Made by a program: the position numbers and the translations under genes. Below, piece by piece: positions 51,417 through 59,975 of a stretch of 64,000 bases of DNA. The stretch's first letter is position 1. Each line of letters opens with the position of its first letter. Source of the stretch: JAVVSK01 sp036654235 (lineage in GTDB: Bacteria > Bacillota > Clostridia > Christensenellales > CAG-138). The stretch covers positions 29,374-93,373 of the forward strand of contig JAVVSK010000008.1 in the NCBI GenBank assembly GCA_036654235.1, written 5' to 3'. The notes under the pieces were generated by a model that had not been told where the DNA came from, made no database searches, and saw only the letters and a list, made by a program, of their open reading frames with translations.

Positions 51417-52403
51417 TTATTGTTTATTTGGCTGCTGAGGGGTTGCGCCCTTACTTATCGCTTCGCGCATATCGGTATCTGCCATTACGTTTTTCATATT
51501 ATAATAATCGAGAACTCCGAGTCTTCCGCTTCTAAACGCTTCCGCTATAGCCATAGGAACTTCCGCTTCCGCTTCGATAACGCGCGCGCGCATTCCCTGA
51601 ACCTCGGCGATATTTTCCTGTTCCTGCGCTACCGCCATAGCTCTCCGTTCCTCCGCCTTCGCCTGCGCTATACGCTTATCCGCTTCCGCCTGATCTATCT
51701 GCAACTGAGCCCCAATATTCCTTCCAACGTCAACATCAGCTATATCGATTGAAAGTATCTCGAAAGCCGTTCCGGCATCGAGCCCCTTATGTAAAACCGT
51801 TCGCGAAATAAGATCGGGGTTTTCGAGAACGTCTTTATGACTCAAAGACGAACCAACCGTCGTAACAATACCCTCGCCAACGCGCGCAACTATCGTTTCT
51901 TCGCCCGCGCCGCCGACTAATCTATCTATATTCGCACGAACCGTAACTTTCGCTTTCGCGCGAAGCTCTATACCGTCCTTCGCGATAGCCGAAATTATCG
52001 GAGTTTCTATCACCTTCGGATTTACGCTCATTTGTACCGCGTTTAAAACGTCGCGCCCCGCGAGGTCGATTGCGCATGATTTTTCGAAGTCGAGAGGAAT
52101 CCCGGCGCGCTGCGCCGCAATAAGTGCATTTACAACCCGGTCTACATTTCCGCCGGCAAGATAGTGCGCTTCAAGTTTATTAATATTTAACGAAAGCCCC
52201 GCTTTCGTCGCCTTTATCATCGGGTTTACTATTCGGGAAGGTACAACCTTTCTTATTCGCATACCGACAAGTTGAAAAATTCCGACCTTTACGCCGGAAG
52301 CGCTCGCGCTTATCCATAGCCCGATAGGTACGAAACTAAAGAATATCGCCAAAAATACAATAACCGCCACGATTATAATAACCGTTAAAATAATTGGATC
52401 CAT
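51417..52403 (-). CDS. floA: Flotillin-like protein FloA
   Basis: The 328-residue membrane scaffold protein has an N-terminal hydrophobic hairpin (about 3-40), a PHB/SPFH domain (about 60-220) and a C-terminal Glu-Ala-rich coiled coil (QAEADKRIAQAKAEERRAMA ... EAEAEVPMAIAEAFRSGRLG). FloA organises functional membrane microdomains with NfeD partners in Bacillus. GGAG precedes the ATG. It lies 13 bases after the small zinc-ribbon gene, and nfeD is upstream in the same operon. Confidence 0.95.
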   Translation of the reverse strand: MDPIILTVIIIVAVIVFLAIFFSFVPIGLWISASASGVKVGIFQLVGMRIRKVVPSRIVNPMIKATKAGLSLNINKLEAHYLAGGNVDRVVNALIAAQRAGIPLDFEKSCAIDLAGRDVLNAVQMSVNPKVIETPIISAIAKDGIELRAKAKVTVRANIDRLVGGAGEETIVARVGEGIVTTVGSSLSHKDVLENPDLISRTVLHKGLDAGTAFEILSIDIADVDVGRNIGAQLQIDQAEADKRIAQAKAEERRAMAVAQEQENIAEVQGMRARVIEAEAEVPMAIAEAFRSGRLGVLDYYNMKNVMADTDMREAISKGATPQQPNKQ

Positions 52404-52416
52404 AATTTTTACTCCT

Positions 52417-52623
52417 TCACTTAATTAATATTGACATAATAAAATATATAAGATAGATGAAGCCAATAAATAATGGCATAGCTATCATTATACCAAAGAA
52501 TCCGCGCCGTGATCCTTTTCCGTTTGAATTATCCTCCGGATACGGCTCTATAGTTACGGCACATTTTGGACACACCTCGGTAGAAAATACAGTACCGCAA
52601 GTTTTACAGCGTTTTATTTTCAT
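52417..52623 (-). CDS. Zinc-ribbon protein with one membrane helix
   Basis: The 68-residue protein starts MKIKRCKTCGTVFSTEVCPKC, a CxxC...CxxC zinc ribbon, followed by an acidic linker and a hydrophobic helix (FFGIMIAMPLFIGFIYLIYF). The start at 52623 overlaps the end of nfeD by 20 bases; a frame to 52653 would add ten residues with no ribosome binding site. Its place between nfeD and floA suggests an accessory role in the same membrane complex. Confidence 0.65.
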   Translation of the reverse strand: MKIKRCKTCGTVFSTEVCPKCAVTIEPYPEDNSNGKGSRRGFFGIMIAMPLFIGFIYLIYFIMSILIK

Positions 52624-53179
52624 CAGAAACCACGAGTATCTTCGTCCCGTCAACGGCGACTATACGAACGGGCGTTCCCCTTTGGATAAATTCGCCTTTC
52701 GAAACTACGTCGAGCTTTTTACCGTCAAACTCGGCATTTCCCGCCGGCCTTAGGGTGTTTACACAAATCCCCCTACGACCTATCATGTCCTTCATTTCCT
52801 GATCCGAAAGCGAATTCGAGTCACCGTCTATTTTATCCTTTAAAATAATAGGAGAGCGCGATAAAGCCCCTTTATTAAACGAACGGAAGATAAATAACGC
52901 TGCAACGAGAAGAATAACCAAAATTATAGCTAGAGTAATTAGCGCATTAAAAAACGCGTTTTGACCCGAACCGGCGGCGGTTAAAACTATCGCGGCGATT
53001 AGGGCAACGGCGCCTATCGCTCCGGGAATACCTATCCCCGGCGTCGCCATTTCGATCATCATAAGTACAAGCCCTACGACAAGGCAAATTATAACGGCGG
53101 GACCTAGGGCACCAAAATATTGTTCAAAGAAGCTTTGTCCTGCTAAAGGCATCGCCACGGCTATAAAAGCGAGATTCAT
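52604..53179 (-). CDS. NfeD-family membrane protein
   Basis: The 191-residue protein is the short (truncated) NfeD type. It has three or four membrane helices (about 15-120, with LVLMMIEMATPGIGIPGAIGAVALI as the family core) and a C-terminal OB-fold domain (about 130-185, GRRGICVNTLRPAGNAEFDGKKLDVVS and GTPVRIVAVDGTKILV). NfeD proteins work with flotillins. AGGAGGTG lies 6 bases before the ATG at 53179, which rules out the longer start at 53209. It opens the nfeD-zinc ribbon-floA operon. Confidence 0.92.
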   Translation of the reverse strand: MNLAFIAVAMPLAGQSFFEQYFGALGPAVIICLVVGLVLMMIEMATPGIGIPGAIGAVALIAAIVLTAAGSGQNAFFNALITLAIILVILLVAALFIFRSFNKGALSRSPIILKDKIDGDSNSLSDQEMKDMIGRRGICVNTLRPAGNAEFDGKKLDVVSKGEFIQRGTPVRIVAVDGTKILVVSDENKTL

Positions 53180-53330
53180 AGAAAGCACCTCCTGTATAGA
53201 GTCTATCACAAAAACCTAAAAATGTGAAATGAAAATTGTATTAATAATGCAAACTTAAAGTGAATGATACGTTTCTTTGAGAACGCAGTTAAAATTCAGA
53301 ATTTTTTACTTGATCCTTTAAAATTAAAAT

Positions 53331-53364
53331 AATTTCGCGCCGTATAAAAAAGCGGCGCGAAATT
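53331..53364 (-). terminator. Intrinsic terminator after the YtxC-like gene
   Basis: AATTTCGCGCCG (53331-53342) and CGGCGCGAAATT (53353-53364) form a perfect 12-bp stem with an A/T-rich flank on the downstream (minus-strand) side. Confidence 0.75.
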
Positions 53365-53382
53365 TTAAATTCAAAAAGATTT

Positions 53383-54132
53383 TTATTTTATAGGTGGAGA
53401 GGCGGCGACATAGACGCGTACCCTCTCGTTAAAAACGCGGTCTATACTTCGTATAAGTTCATCGCAATCCCCCATCGAAAGATCATATACCGTTATCATC
53501 CCCGGTGAGAGAGAAACTAAAACGCTTATTAGAACGTCGAAGCCATCTTTACCGTATTCTATTCGGCTATTCGAATCATCCGTCAAAATACAGTTGCCCT
53601 CAGCGGTCAAAATTAGCGTAACCTCTTCTACAATCGATTCTCTAAGGTTCGCGAATTCCGATAAAAACAGGTTTAGCTCTCTCTGTTCCAAAGAAATAAG
53701 ATATTCCTCCGCCGCTTTATCTACGGCGCGCTCCCAAATCAGCGCAGTTTCATGCATTCTAAACCTTATAAAGCCCTCTAAAACGAGATTTTCGGATTCT
53801 TTAAAATGCCGTGTAAGATCACGGCGAACGGGTGTTCTCATCGCCGCGTTCTTAGCATACCTTATTGCTTCCTTCAATATTTCACGCCGCGCTTCTAATT
53901 CAAACGGAATATCGTTTACGAGCTTCGCTATCTCGAATTGCGAAATGTCCATTAAAATAAGCTCCGTTGTTGCGGATATACAAGCTTCAAAATCCGTCTC
54001 CGAAGCTATTTGAACAGTAAACGAATCCTCTTTCCCTGAAACGGGAAGATCCGCACCGGTATCCTTCAGCCGTCTTAAAAATAGACGGGTGATATCGATT
54101 TTATATTCCATCGTTGCTATATTTAGCCCCAT
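53383..54132 (-). CDS. YtxC-like sporulation protein
   Basis: The 249-residue soluble protein contains SENLVLEGFIRFRMHETALIW followed by a helical AAEEYLISLEQRELNLFLSEF segment, which matches the core I recall for YtxC-type putative sporulation proteins (LEGFIRFRLKDY...). The C-terminus (GMITVYDLSMGDCDELIRSI) is also family-like. The start at 54132 is preferred because GGAG lies 9 bases upstream; an ATG at 54186 would add 18 residues without a site. It is a single-gene unit. The molecular role is unknown. Confidence 0.6.
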   Translation of the reverse strand: MGLNIATMEYKIDITRLFLRRLKDTGADLPVSGKEDSFTVQIASETDFEACISATTELILMDISQFEIAKLVNDIPFELEARREILKEAIRYAKNAAMRTPVRRDLTRHFKESENLVLEGFIRFRMHETALIWERAVDKAAEEYLISLEQRELNLFLSEFANLRESIVEEVTLILTAEGNCILTDDSNSRIEYGKDGFDVLISVLVSLSPGMITVYDLSMGDCDELIRSIDRVFNERVRVYVAASPPIK

Positions 54133-54309
54133 ATCATCAACTCCATTGTGCATGATATGCTTTTCGGCGCACAGGCGTTCATGCACTTAAAACGGTTTTC
54201 TCAATTCGTTTTAGTATGGATTTTTATGTTTAAAAAAGTTCAGACAGTTTTTGGTAAAAAAATCCCAACATTTGCCTAACAGACATGTATTTTTTCTTCA
54301 CAGATATGT

Positions 54310-54345
54310 TTGCAAAAAAAAAGGGGCGGATAATATCCGTCCCTT
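54310..54345 (-). terminator. Intrinsic terminator of the gcv operon
   Basis: AAGGGGCGGATA (54321-54332) and TATCCGTCCCTT (54334-54345) pair. On the minus strand the hairpin runs into a stretch of T residues. Confidence 0.85.
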
Positions 54346-54358
54346 CGTAAAAAAGTAA

Positions 54359-55804
54359 TTATTGATATTTCACTATTGGCTTTCTCGCCGCCGCCGTCTC
54401 GTCCGGACGCCCTATAGGAGTCGTAACCGGAGCTTTTTTTAGCTCATTTGGGTTTTCTACGGCTTCTCGCGCTATCGCCTTCATTGCGTCTATAAATTCA
54501 TCAAGCGTTTCACGGCTTTCGGTTTCGGTCGGCTCTATCATCATAGCCTCATGAACTATTAGCGGGAAATATATCGTCGGCGGATGATATCCGCGATCGA
54601 TAAGTGCCTTAGCTATGTCGGTAGTTCTAACGCCGCGCTCAAGCATCTCATCAGTAGGCGATATTACAAATTCATGCATACATATTCGGTCATGCGCCGG
54701 CGTAAAGGTTCCTTTTAGCTTCGATAAAATATAGTTAGCATTTAATACGGCGTTTTCGCTCGCTGAACGAAGCCCCCGACCTCCGAGAGACAATATATAT
54801 GCATATGCCTTAACGATAACGGCAAAGTTTCCGTAGAAGCCCTTTACCTTACCTATCGTTTCGGGACGGTCGTAATCCATCTTAATCCCGCCGCCCGGCT
54901 CGCGCTCAATAAACGGTACGGGTAAGTAGGGCATAAGACGTTTTTTTACGCCAACGGGACCCGACCCGGGACCGCCGCCGCCATGCGGCGTTGAAAACGT
55001 TTTATGAAGGTTTATATGCATTACATCAAAGCCCATATCGCCCGGACGCACTATACCCATTATTGCGTTTAGATTCGCCCCGTCATAATATAAAAGTCCG
55101 CCCGCATCGTGTACTATTTTCGCAACGGCTTCAATGTTCTTTTCGAAAAGACCCAAAGTCGAAGGATTTGTCAGCATAAGCCCCGCGGTATTTTCGTCTA
55201 CGGCAGCTCTAAGCGCATCTAAATCAATGCTCCCGTCCTCGGCGCTCTTTATCTCCTTAGCCTTCATTCCGGACATAGCGACAGACGCCGGGTTCGTCCC
55301 ATGCGCCGCATCGGGTACTATTATCGTATCACGTTTAAAATCGTTTCTCGCATCGTGATATGCGCGAATAAGCATAAGCCCCGTAAGCTCACCATGCGCA
55401 CCCGCGGCCGGCTGAAGCGTAAATTTATCCATTCCTGTTATTTCGCAAAGTGCATTGTCCATATCTAAAAGAAGCTCAACAGCCCCTTTCGCCATATCCG
55501 GGTCGGAATACGGATGCAAATTCGCGAATAAAGCGGGCAGCTCCTCGTTTATCTTAGGGTTGTACTTCATAGTACATGAACCTAAAGGATAAAACCCGTT
55601 ATCAACTCCGAAATTTCGGCGTGAAAGATTCGTATAGTGTCTCGCAATATCAATTTCGGAAAGCTCCGGAAGAGGTAAAAGACTATCCTGGCTCATATTT
55701 TCGGGAACAAGACCGGAAAGCGCAGGAACGTCTAAAGCGGGTAGATCGTAGCCCCTTCTCCCCTCATGCGAATGTTCAAAAATCAGTTTATAGGAAGCTC
55801 TCAT
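54359..55804 (-). CDS. gcvPB: Glycine dehydrogenase (decarboxylating) subunit 2
   Basis: This PLP-dependent subunit decarboxylates glycine and passes the aminomethyl group to lipoyl-GcvH. The 481-residue length is normal. It has GFYPLGSCTMKYNPKINEEL, PAAGAHGELTGLMLIRAYH, DAAHGTNPASVAMSG and the PLP-lysine motif NLHKTFSTPHGGGGPGSGP. The start at 55804 gives an ATGA overlap with gcvPA; longer frames read into gcvPA and are rejected. It is the last gene of gcvT-H-PA-PB. Confidence 0.95.
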   Translation of the reverse strand: MRASYKLIFEHSHEGRRGYDLPALDVPALSGLVPENMSQDSLLPLPELSEIDIARHYTNLSRRNFGVDNGFYPLGSCTMKYNPKINEELPALFANLHPYSDPDMAKGAVELLLDMDNALCEITGMDKFTLQPAAGAHGELTGLMLIRAYHDARNDFKRDTIIVPDAAHGTNPASVAMSGMKAKEIKSAEDGSIDLDALRAAVDENTAGLMLTNPSTLGLFEKNIEAVAKIVHDAGGLLYYDGANLNAIMGIVRPGDMGFDVMHINLHKTFSTPHGGGGPGSGPVGVKKRLMPYLPVPFIEREPGGGIKMDYDRPETIGKVKGFYGNFAVIVKAYAYILSLGGRGLRSASENAVLNANYILSKLKGTFTPAHDRICMHEFVISPTDEMLERGVRTTDIAKALIDRGYHPPTIYFPLIVHEAMMIEPTETESRETLDEFIDAMKAIAREAVENPNELKKAPVTTPIGRPDETAAARKPIVKYQ

Positions 55805-57141
55805 GCCTTCACCTCCAGCGCGCCTATCAGCGCATCTATCTCGTCCCTCGTATTGCATTCGGTAGCGCACCAAAGAACACCGTTATCGCCCGGGAATAAG
55901 CGAGAGAGAGGAAGTCCTCCAATAAAGCCCTTTTCTTTCAATATATCGTTTATTTCCGAACCCGGTATCGCGGAATCGGTAACGAATTCATTAAAGAAGG
56001 GTGCGTTATAACGAAGCGTCATCCCGCAGACATTCGTAAGCCCGTCCATAAGGTAATGTGCCTTTTGAATGTTTTGATCCGCCACTTCCTTCATTCCCTC
56101 TTTACCCATACATGCTAAGTAGATACTCGACATAATAGCACAGAGCATCTGGTTTGAACAGATATTACTGCTCGCCTTTTCGCGGCGTATATGCTGCTCT
56201 CGCGCCTGAAGAGTCAAAACGAAAGCACGGTTTCCCTCCGCATCCGCCGTTTGTCCAACTATTCTTCCGGGAAGGTTTCGCATAAGCTTAGAAGTACAGG
56301 ACATAAACCCGACATATGGACCGCCGAACGAAATAGGAATCCCCAGCGTTTGACCGTCGCCTATCGCTATATCGGCTCCGATATCTTTCGGGCGCTTTAT
56401 AGCCCCCAAAGAAATCGGGTTTACATACTCTATCATAAGCGCATTATTTTCATGCGCCATAGCGGAAAATTTATCCGCATCCTCAATAACGCCGTAAAAA
56501 TTCGGAACGGCAACGAATAGCCCCGCAGAATCCCTAAGGTTCGCTTCTAGAGAATAAATATCGGTGCTTCCGTCGCGGTTAAGCGGAATTACAACGATTT
56601 CTATCCCCGAAAACCGCGCGTATGTCTTCATCGTCGTTAAAACGTCCGGATGTAGTCCCGCGGAAACGAGAACCTTTTTCTTGCGCTTAACGTCACAGAC
56701 CATATGCATAGTCTCCGCCGCCGCGGTTGCCCCGTCGTAAACCGACGCGTTCGCCGCGTCTAGACCGGTCAATGCGCAAACAAATGTTTGAAATTCAAAT
56801 ATTGCCTGCAACATTCCCTGACTCATTTCAGCCTGATATGGGGTATATGCCGTATAAAGTTCGCTCCTCGAGACAATTTGCGGAACGATAGCCGGGATAT
56901 AATGCCTATAGGCTCCCGCCCCTCTAAAAAGAGGCAGTTCCTGATTAGAATCGGCATATGCCTTAAAGACGCGGCGAATTTCCAGCTCGCTAAGACCGAC
57001 CCCGTCTTCGCCTATAGCTAAAGTTCGATTAAGCCTAAGGTTAGATGAGATATCGGAAAAAAGCCCGTCGACAGAATCGACTCCAATCTCCTTCAGCATC
57101 TCGTTCCGTTCCTTTAACGTATTAGGAACATAACTTCTCAT
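55801..57141 (-). CDS. gcvPA: Glycine dehydrogenase (decarboxylating) subunit 1
   Basis: The 446-residue subunit is homologous to the N-terminal half of one-chain P-protein. It shows RSYVPNTLKERNEMLKEIGV, PLFRGAGAYRHYIPAIV, YTAYTPYQAEMSQGMLQAIFE and DIAIGDGQTLGIPISFGGPYVGFM. It forms the alpha2-beta2 P-protein with GcvPB. GGAGG at the end of gcvH serves as its ribosome binding site, and only 3 bases separate the two genes. Confidence 0.95.
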   Translation of the reverse strand: MRSYVPNTLKERNEMLKEIGVDSVDGLFSDISSNLRLNRTLAIGEDGVGLSELEIRRVFKAYADSNQELPLFRGAGAYRHYIPAIVPQIVSRSELYTAYTPYQAEMSQGMLQAIFEFQTFVCALTGLDAANASVYDGATAAAETMHMVCDVKRKKKVLVSAGLHPDVLTTMKTYARFSGIEIVVIPLNRDGSTDIYSLEANLRDSAGLFVAVPNFYGVIEDADKFSAMAHENNALMIEYVNPISLGAIKRPKDIGADIAIGDGQTLGIPISFGGPYVGFMSCTSKLMRNLPGRIVGQTADAEGNRAFVLTLQAREQHIRREKASSNICSNQMLCAIMSSIYLACMGKEGMKEVADQNIQKAHYLMDGLTNVCGMTLRYNAPFFNEFVTDSAIPGSEINDILKEKGFIGGLPLSRLFPGDNGVLWCATECNTRDEIDALIGALEVKA

Positions 57142-57144
57142 CGC

Positions 57145-57525
57145 TTATTCCTCCGAAGCGACGAACGCGTCGTAAGTATCGGCGTCGATAAGTTCAATCT
57201 CATCTATTTCGCCAACCTTTATAGCAACTATGAAGTTCTCATATGGGTCGCTGTTTAAAAGCTCGGGGTTATCGTCCAACGCTTCGTTGATCTCAACTAT
57301 TTCCCCCGAAACAACGGTTATTATATTCGATACCGCCTTTACGCTCTCAACCGTAACGATAGGATCACCGGAGGCGAAATTTTCGCCCAATGACGGCATT
57401 TCAACGAAAACTATGTCGCCCAGTGCATCCTGTGCATGATCGGTTATGCCTATTTTAGCAACGCCGTTTTCTACCATTATCCATTCATGTTCCTTCGTAT
57501 ACTTACGATCCTTAGGTGTGTTCAT
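57145..57525 (-). CDS. gcvH: Glycine cleavage system H protein
   Basis: The 126-residue lipoyl carrier has the lipoylation site Lys 63 in VTVESVKAVSNI and the conserved KEHEWIMVENGVAKIGITDHAQDALGDIVFVE. Lipoate is presumably attached by the LplA encoded upstream in the window. TGGAGG precedes the ATG. It lies 41 bases after gcvT. Confidence 0.96.
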   Translation of the reverse strand: MNTPKDRKYTKEHEWIMVENGVAKIGITDHAQDALGDIVFVEMPSLGENFASGDPIVTVESVKAVSNIITVVSGEIVEINEALDDNPELLNSDPYENFIVAIKVGEIDEIELIDADTYDAFVASEE

Positions 57526-57566
57526 TTTTTACCTCCAAAAAAATTTATTATTAGGCAACGCCTTTT

Positions 57567-58646
57567 TTACGCTCTCTTATAGAAGGGGAGCGCAACCTTC
57601 GAGGCTTTAACGCGTCTTCCGCGAATATCTATCTCATAGAATTCAGCTTCCGCGTCCTCAATATTAACGAGAGCCATCGCATAGTTCCCTTTAAGTGCCG
57701 GAGCGGGACCGCCGCTCGTTACCTGACCTACAAGCCTATCGCCAACGTATAGATCCGTATGCTCACGCGCAATGCCCTTATCTATAAGTTTTAGACCTAT
57801 CCTTACGCGCTTTTGATCCTGCGCCAGCGCATCTTTGCCTATAAAGCTTTCTTTTTTCATCTTAATCGCGAAATTTAATCCGGCCTCGCGCGGAGATATC
57901 GAAGCCGTTATCTCGTGTCCATAAAGAGGCATAGACGCTTCAAAGCGAAGCGTATCGCGCGCGCCAAGTCCGCAGGGGAGAAGTCCGAAAGGAGTTCCCG
58001 CCGCAATAAGTGCTTCGTAGATTACCATTCCGTCCTTAGCTTTGCAATATATCTCAACACCGTCCTCACCAGTATACCCCGTACGCGACATTAGGCATTT
58101 AAGCCCCGCAACCGTTACATCCTCGTTGAACGTATAGTTCTTTTCCGGAATCGTTCCGGAAACGCCGACCGACCTTAAAACGTCCATAAAACATGGACCC
58201 TGCAAAGCTATTTGCGCCCATTCATCGGACTGATTTTCGATTTTTACATCGCCCGTCCGATTTTTTTCGAACCAGTTAAAGTCTTTTTCGGTATTCGCCG
58301 CGTTTACAACGAGAAGATAATGATCGTCCGCCAGCTTATAAATCAGTATATCGTCGACCGTTCCTCCATCGGGATAACAAACCGGGGAATAACGACAACG
58401 ACCGGGAGTCATAGTCGTTATATCGTTCGTCACCAAATTTTGGATATACGAAAACGCGTCCGCACCGGAAACGTCTATCTCGCCCATATGCGAAACGTCA
58501 AAAATGCCGACATGTTCCCGAACCGCCATATGCTCCGCAATGACCGATGAATACTGAACGGGGAGCGCCCATCCGCCAAAATCGATTATCTTGCCATTTA
58601 AAGCAAGATGTGCCTCATAGAGAGGGGTTTTCTTGAGATTGTCCAT
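57567..58646 (-). CDS. gcvT: Glycine cleavage system T protein (aminomethyltransferase)
   Basis: The 359-residue protein transfers the methylene group from the H-protein arm to tetrahydrofolate, releasing ammonia. Motifs include YEAHLALNGKIIDFGGWALPVQY, GIFDVSHMGEIDVSG, SRTGYTGEDGVEIYC and GLGARDTLRFEASMPLYGHE. The start at 58646 (MDNLKKTPLYEAH) follows GGAGG by 11 bases; a frame to 58685 runs into the promoter and is rejected. It opens the gcv operon. Confidence 0.96.
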   Translation of the reverse strand: MDNLKKTPLYEAHLALNGKIIDFGGWALPVQYSSVIAEHMAVREHVGIFDVSHMGEIDVSGADAFSYIQNLVTNDITTMTPGRCRYSPVCYPDGGTVDDILIYKLADDHYLLVVNAANTEKDFNWFEKNRTGDVKIENQSDEWAQIALQGPCFMDVLRSVGVSGTIPEKNYTFNEDVTVAGLKCLMSRTGYTGEDGVEIYCKAKDGMVIYEALIAAGTPFGLLPCGLGARDTLRFEASMPLYGHEITASISPREAGLNFAIKMKKESFIGKDALAQDQKRVRIGLKLIDKGIAREHTDLYVGDRLVGQVTSGGPAPALKGNYAMALVNIEDAEAEFYEIDIRGRRVKASKVALPFYKRA

Positions 58647-58684
58647 ACAAAAAAGAACCTCCGGTTTACTAAAATTCCGCACCA

Positions 58685-58713
58685 ATTATATTGCAAATTG
58701 CCAAAAAACGCAA
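58685..58713 (-). promoter_or_regulatory. Promoter of the gcv operon
   Basis: On the minus strand TTGCGT (58713-58708) and TATAAT (58690-58685) are 17 bases apart. Transcription would begin about 30 bases before gcvT, leaving no room for a glycine riboswitch. Confidence 0.7.
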
Positions 58714-58784
58714 AGGGGTACCCACGATATATTTATTTTCGCCGCAAATCCGAATTATTAGTACGATTTTGCGCCTAAAAGGCA

Positions 58785-58813
58785 ATAAAAAACAGCGATT
58801 GAAATTCAATCGC
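58785..58813 (-). terminator. Intrinsic terminator after rnpB
   Basis: GCGATTGAA and TTCAATCGC (58795-58813) form a 9-bp stem with a one-base centre. On the minus strand the hairpin is followed by TTTTTT. Confidence 0.8.
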
Positions 58814-58844
58814 CGTAAAAAACCGATAATAACAAAAAAAATTT

Positions 58845-59168
58845 GAGCATACAGTAAGCCGAGTTCTGTCAAAGTGTGACCATCTATCTTGTCCATGCGT
58901 TACCGCATGGCTTTAGCGATTACAAGGAGCGTGACGGACCGCCATTAAATGCTCCCAATTCAATCTTGCTCCGAGTGGGGTTTACAGATGCGGAAAAGTT
59001 GCCAGTCCGCCGGTGAGCTCTTACCTCGCCTTTCCATCCTTACCGTTTTTTAAAAAACGGCGGTTTATTTCTGTTGCACTATCCCTGGAGTCGCCTCCGC
59101 CGGGCGTTACCCGGCACCCTGTCCTGTGGGGCTCGGACTTTCCTCATACGGACTAAGCCGGTATGCGG
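58845..59168 (-). ncRNA. rnpB: RNase P RNA, bacterial class A
   Basis: On the minus strand the conserved RNase P blocks appear in order: GAGGAAAGTCC with GGGCTC-like pairing, ACAGGACAGGGTGCCGGGTA, CAGGGATAGTGCAACAGAAA, GGTAAGGATGGAAAGGCGAG, GTAAGAGCTCACCGG, and a 3' ACAGAACTCGGCTTACTG. GCATAC at the 5' end (59166-59161) pairs with GTATGC near the 3' end (58852-58847) to form P1. The roughly 324-base length fits class A. The end positions are estimates. It lies between the zinc-ribbon gene and the gcv promoter and has its own terminator. Confidence 0.93.
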
Positions 59169-59173
59169 TCACA

Positions 59174-59179
59174 TAGTAT
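59174..59179 (-). promoter_or_regulatory. -10 box of rnpB
   Basis: TATACT on the minus strand lies 6 bases before the estimated 5' end of the RNA. The -35 region (CTTAAT) is weak. Confidence 0.5.
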
Positions 59180-59245
59180 ACTCAAAAAGGTTGTTATTAA
59201 GCCACGCGGCTTCAGCCTTTATCTTTAGAAAAAACAAACCATCAT

Positions 59246-59959
59246 TTATATGTATAAAATTCTTCCGCAATGTTCGCAGGTAGCTATTACGTCCCCGCGC
59301 GCAACGCGCGTCGTTATCGAAGAGGGAAGCGAAACGTTACATCCCGTACATTTCCCGTTCTCAACCTTAGCCGTCGGAATTGGAAAATTCTTTTTAAGCA
59401 TTATATAGCGTTTCATAAGCAGCTCGGGAACTTTCGATTTTAGCTGTTCAAGCTTTTTCTTAGATGCCTCAATCTCCGGGCGCGCCGCCTCATGTTCAGC
59501 GTCACATATAACTTTTATTTCATCATATTCTTTCTTTAGCTTCCCGCCTTTTTTAAGGGTTTCCCCAAGGCTTCGTTCCGCCTTTTCAAATTGATCAAGG
59601 TCATCTATAAGCTTTTTTCTTAAAACGTCCATCTCGGCTTTTATTGATCTCAAAGACGAATGAAGCTCAAAAGCCTCCTCGGCGGTACAATTTTCGTCAC
59701 TCTCCATTATCGCGAGATCCTCCTCTTCGAGCTTTAGCCGTTCCTTCAATACGTCATGTTGTACATGTAGACCATCTATGGTTTCGCTCATTTCTTCAAC
59801 TTGCTTCTCGAGAGTAGCTTTTTGCAACTGAAGCTCCCGAAGCGTTTTTCTAAGTTTGATCATGGTTTGCCCCGCAGAAGACGAACGCGTCTTGGATTCA
59901 AGCCTCTCAATATTAAGCTCCGCCTCCTGATAGTTCAATAATGCTTCAATATTTCCCAT
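59246..59959 (-). CDS. Coiled-coil protein with C-terminal zinc ribbon
   Basis: The 237-residue protein is almost entirely coiled coil (about 5-180) and ends with a four-Cys zinc ribbon, CTGCNVSLPSS ... CEHCGRILYI. This is the zf-RING_7/DUF164 type found next to nif3-like genes in many bacteria. A nucleic-acid-related role has been suggested, but none is established. GAGGAG precedes the ATG. It lies 16 bases after the Nif3-like gene and is the last gene of the carD operon. Confidence 0.85.
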   Translation of the reverse strand: MGNIEALLNYQEAELNIERLESKTRSSSAGQTMIKLRKTLRELQLQKATLEKQVEEMSETIDGLHVQHDVLKERLKLEEEDLAIMESDENCTAEEAFELHSSLRSIKAEMDVLRKKLIDDLDQFEKAERSLGETLKKGGKLKKEYDEIKVICDAEHEAARPEIEASKKKLEQLKSKVPELLMKRYIMLKKNFPIPTAKVENGKCTGCNVSLPSSITTRVARGDVIATCEHCGRILYI

Positions 59960-59975
59960 ATCTCTCTCCTCTTCA

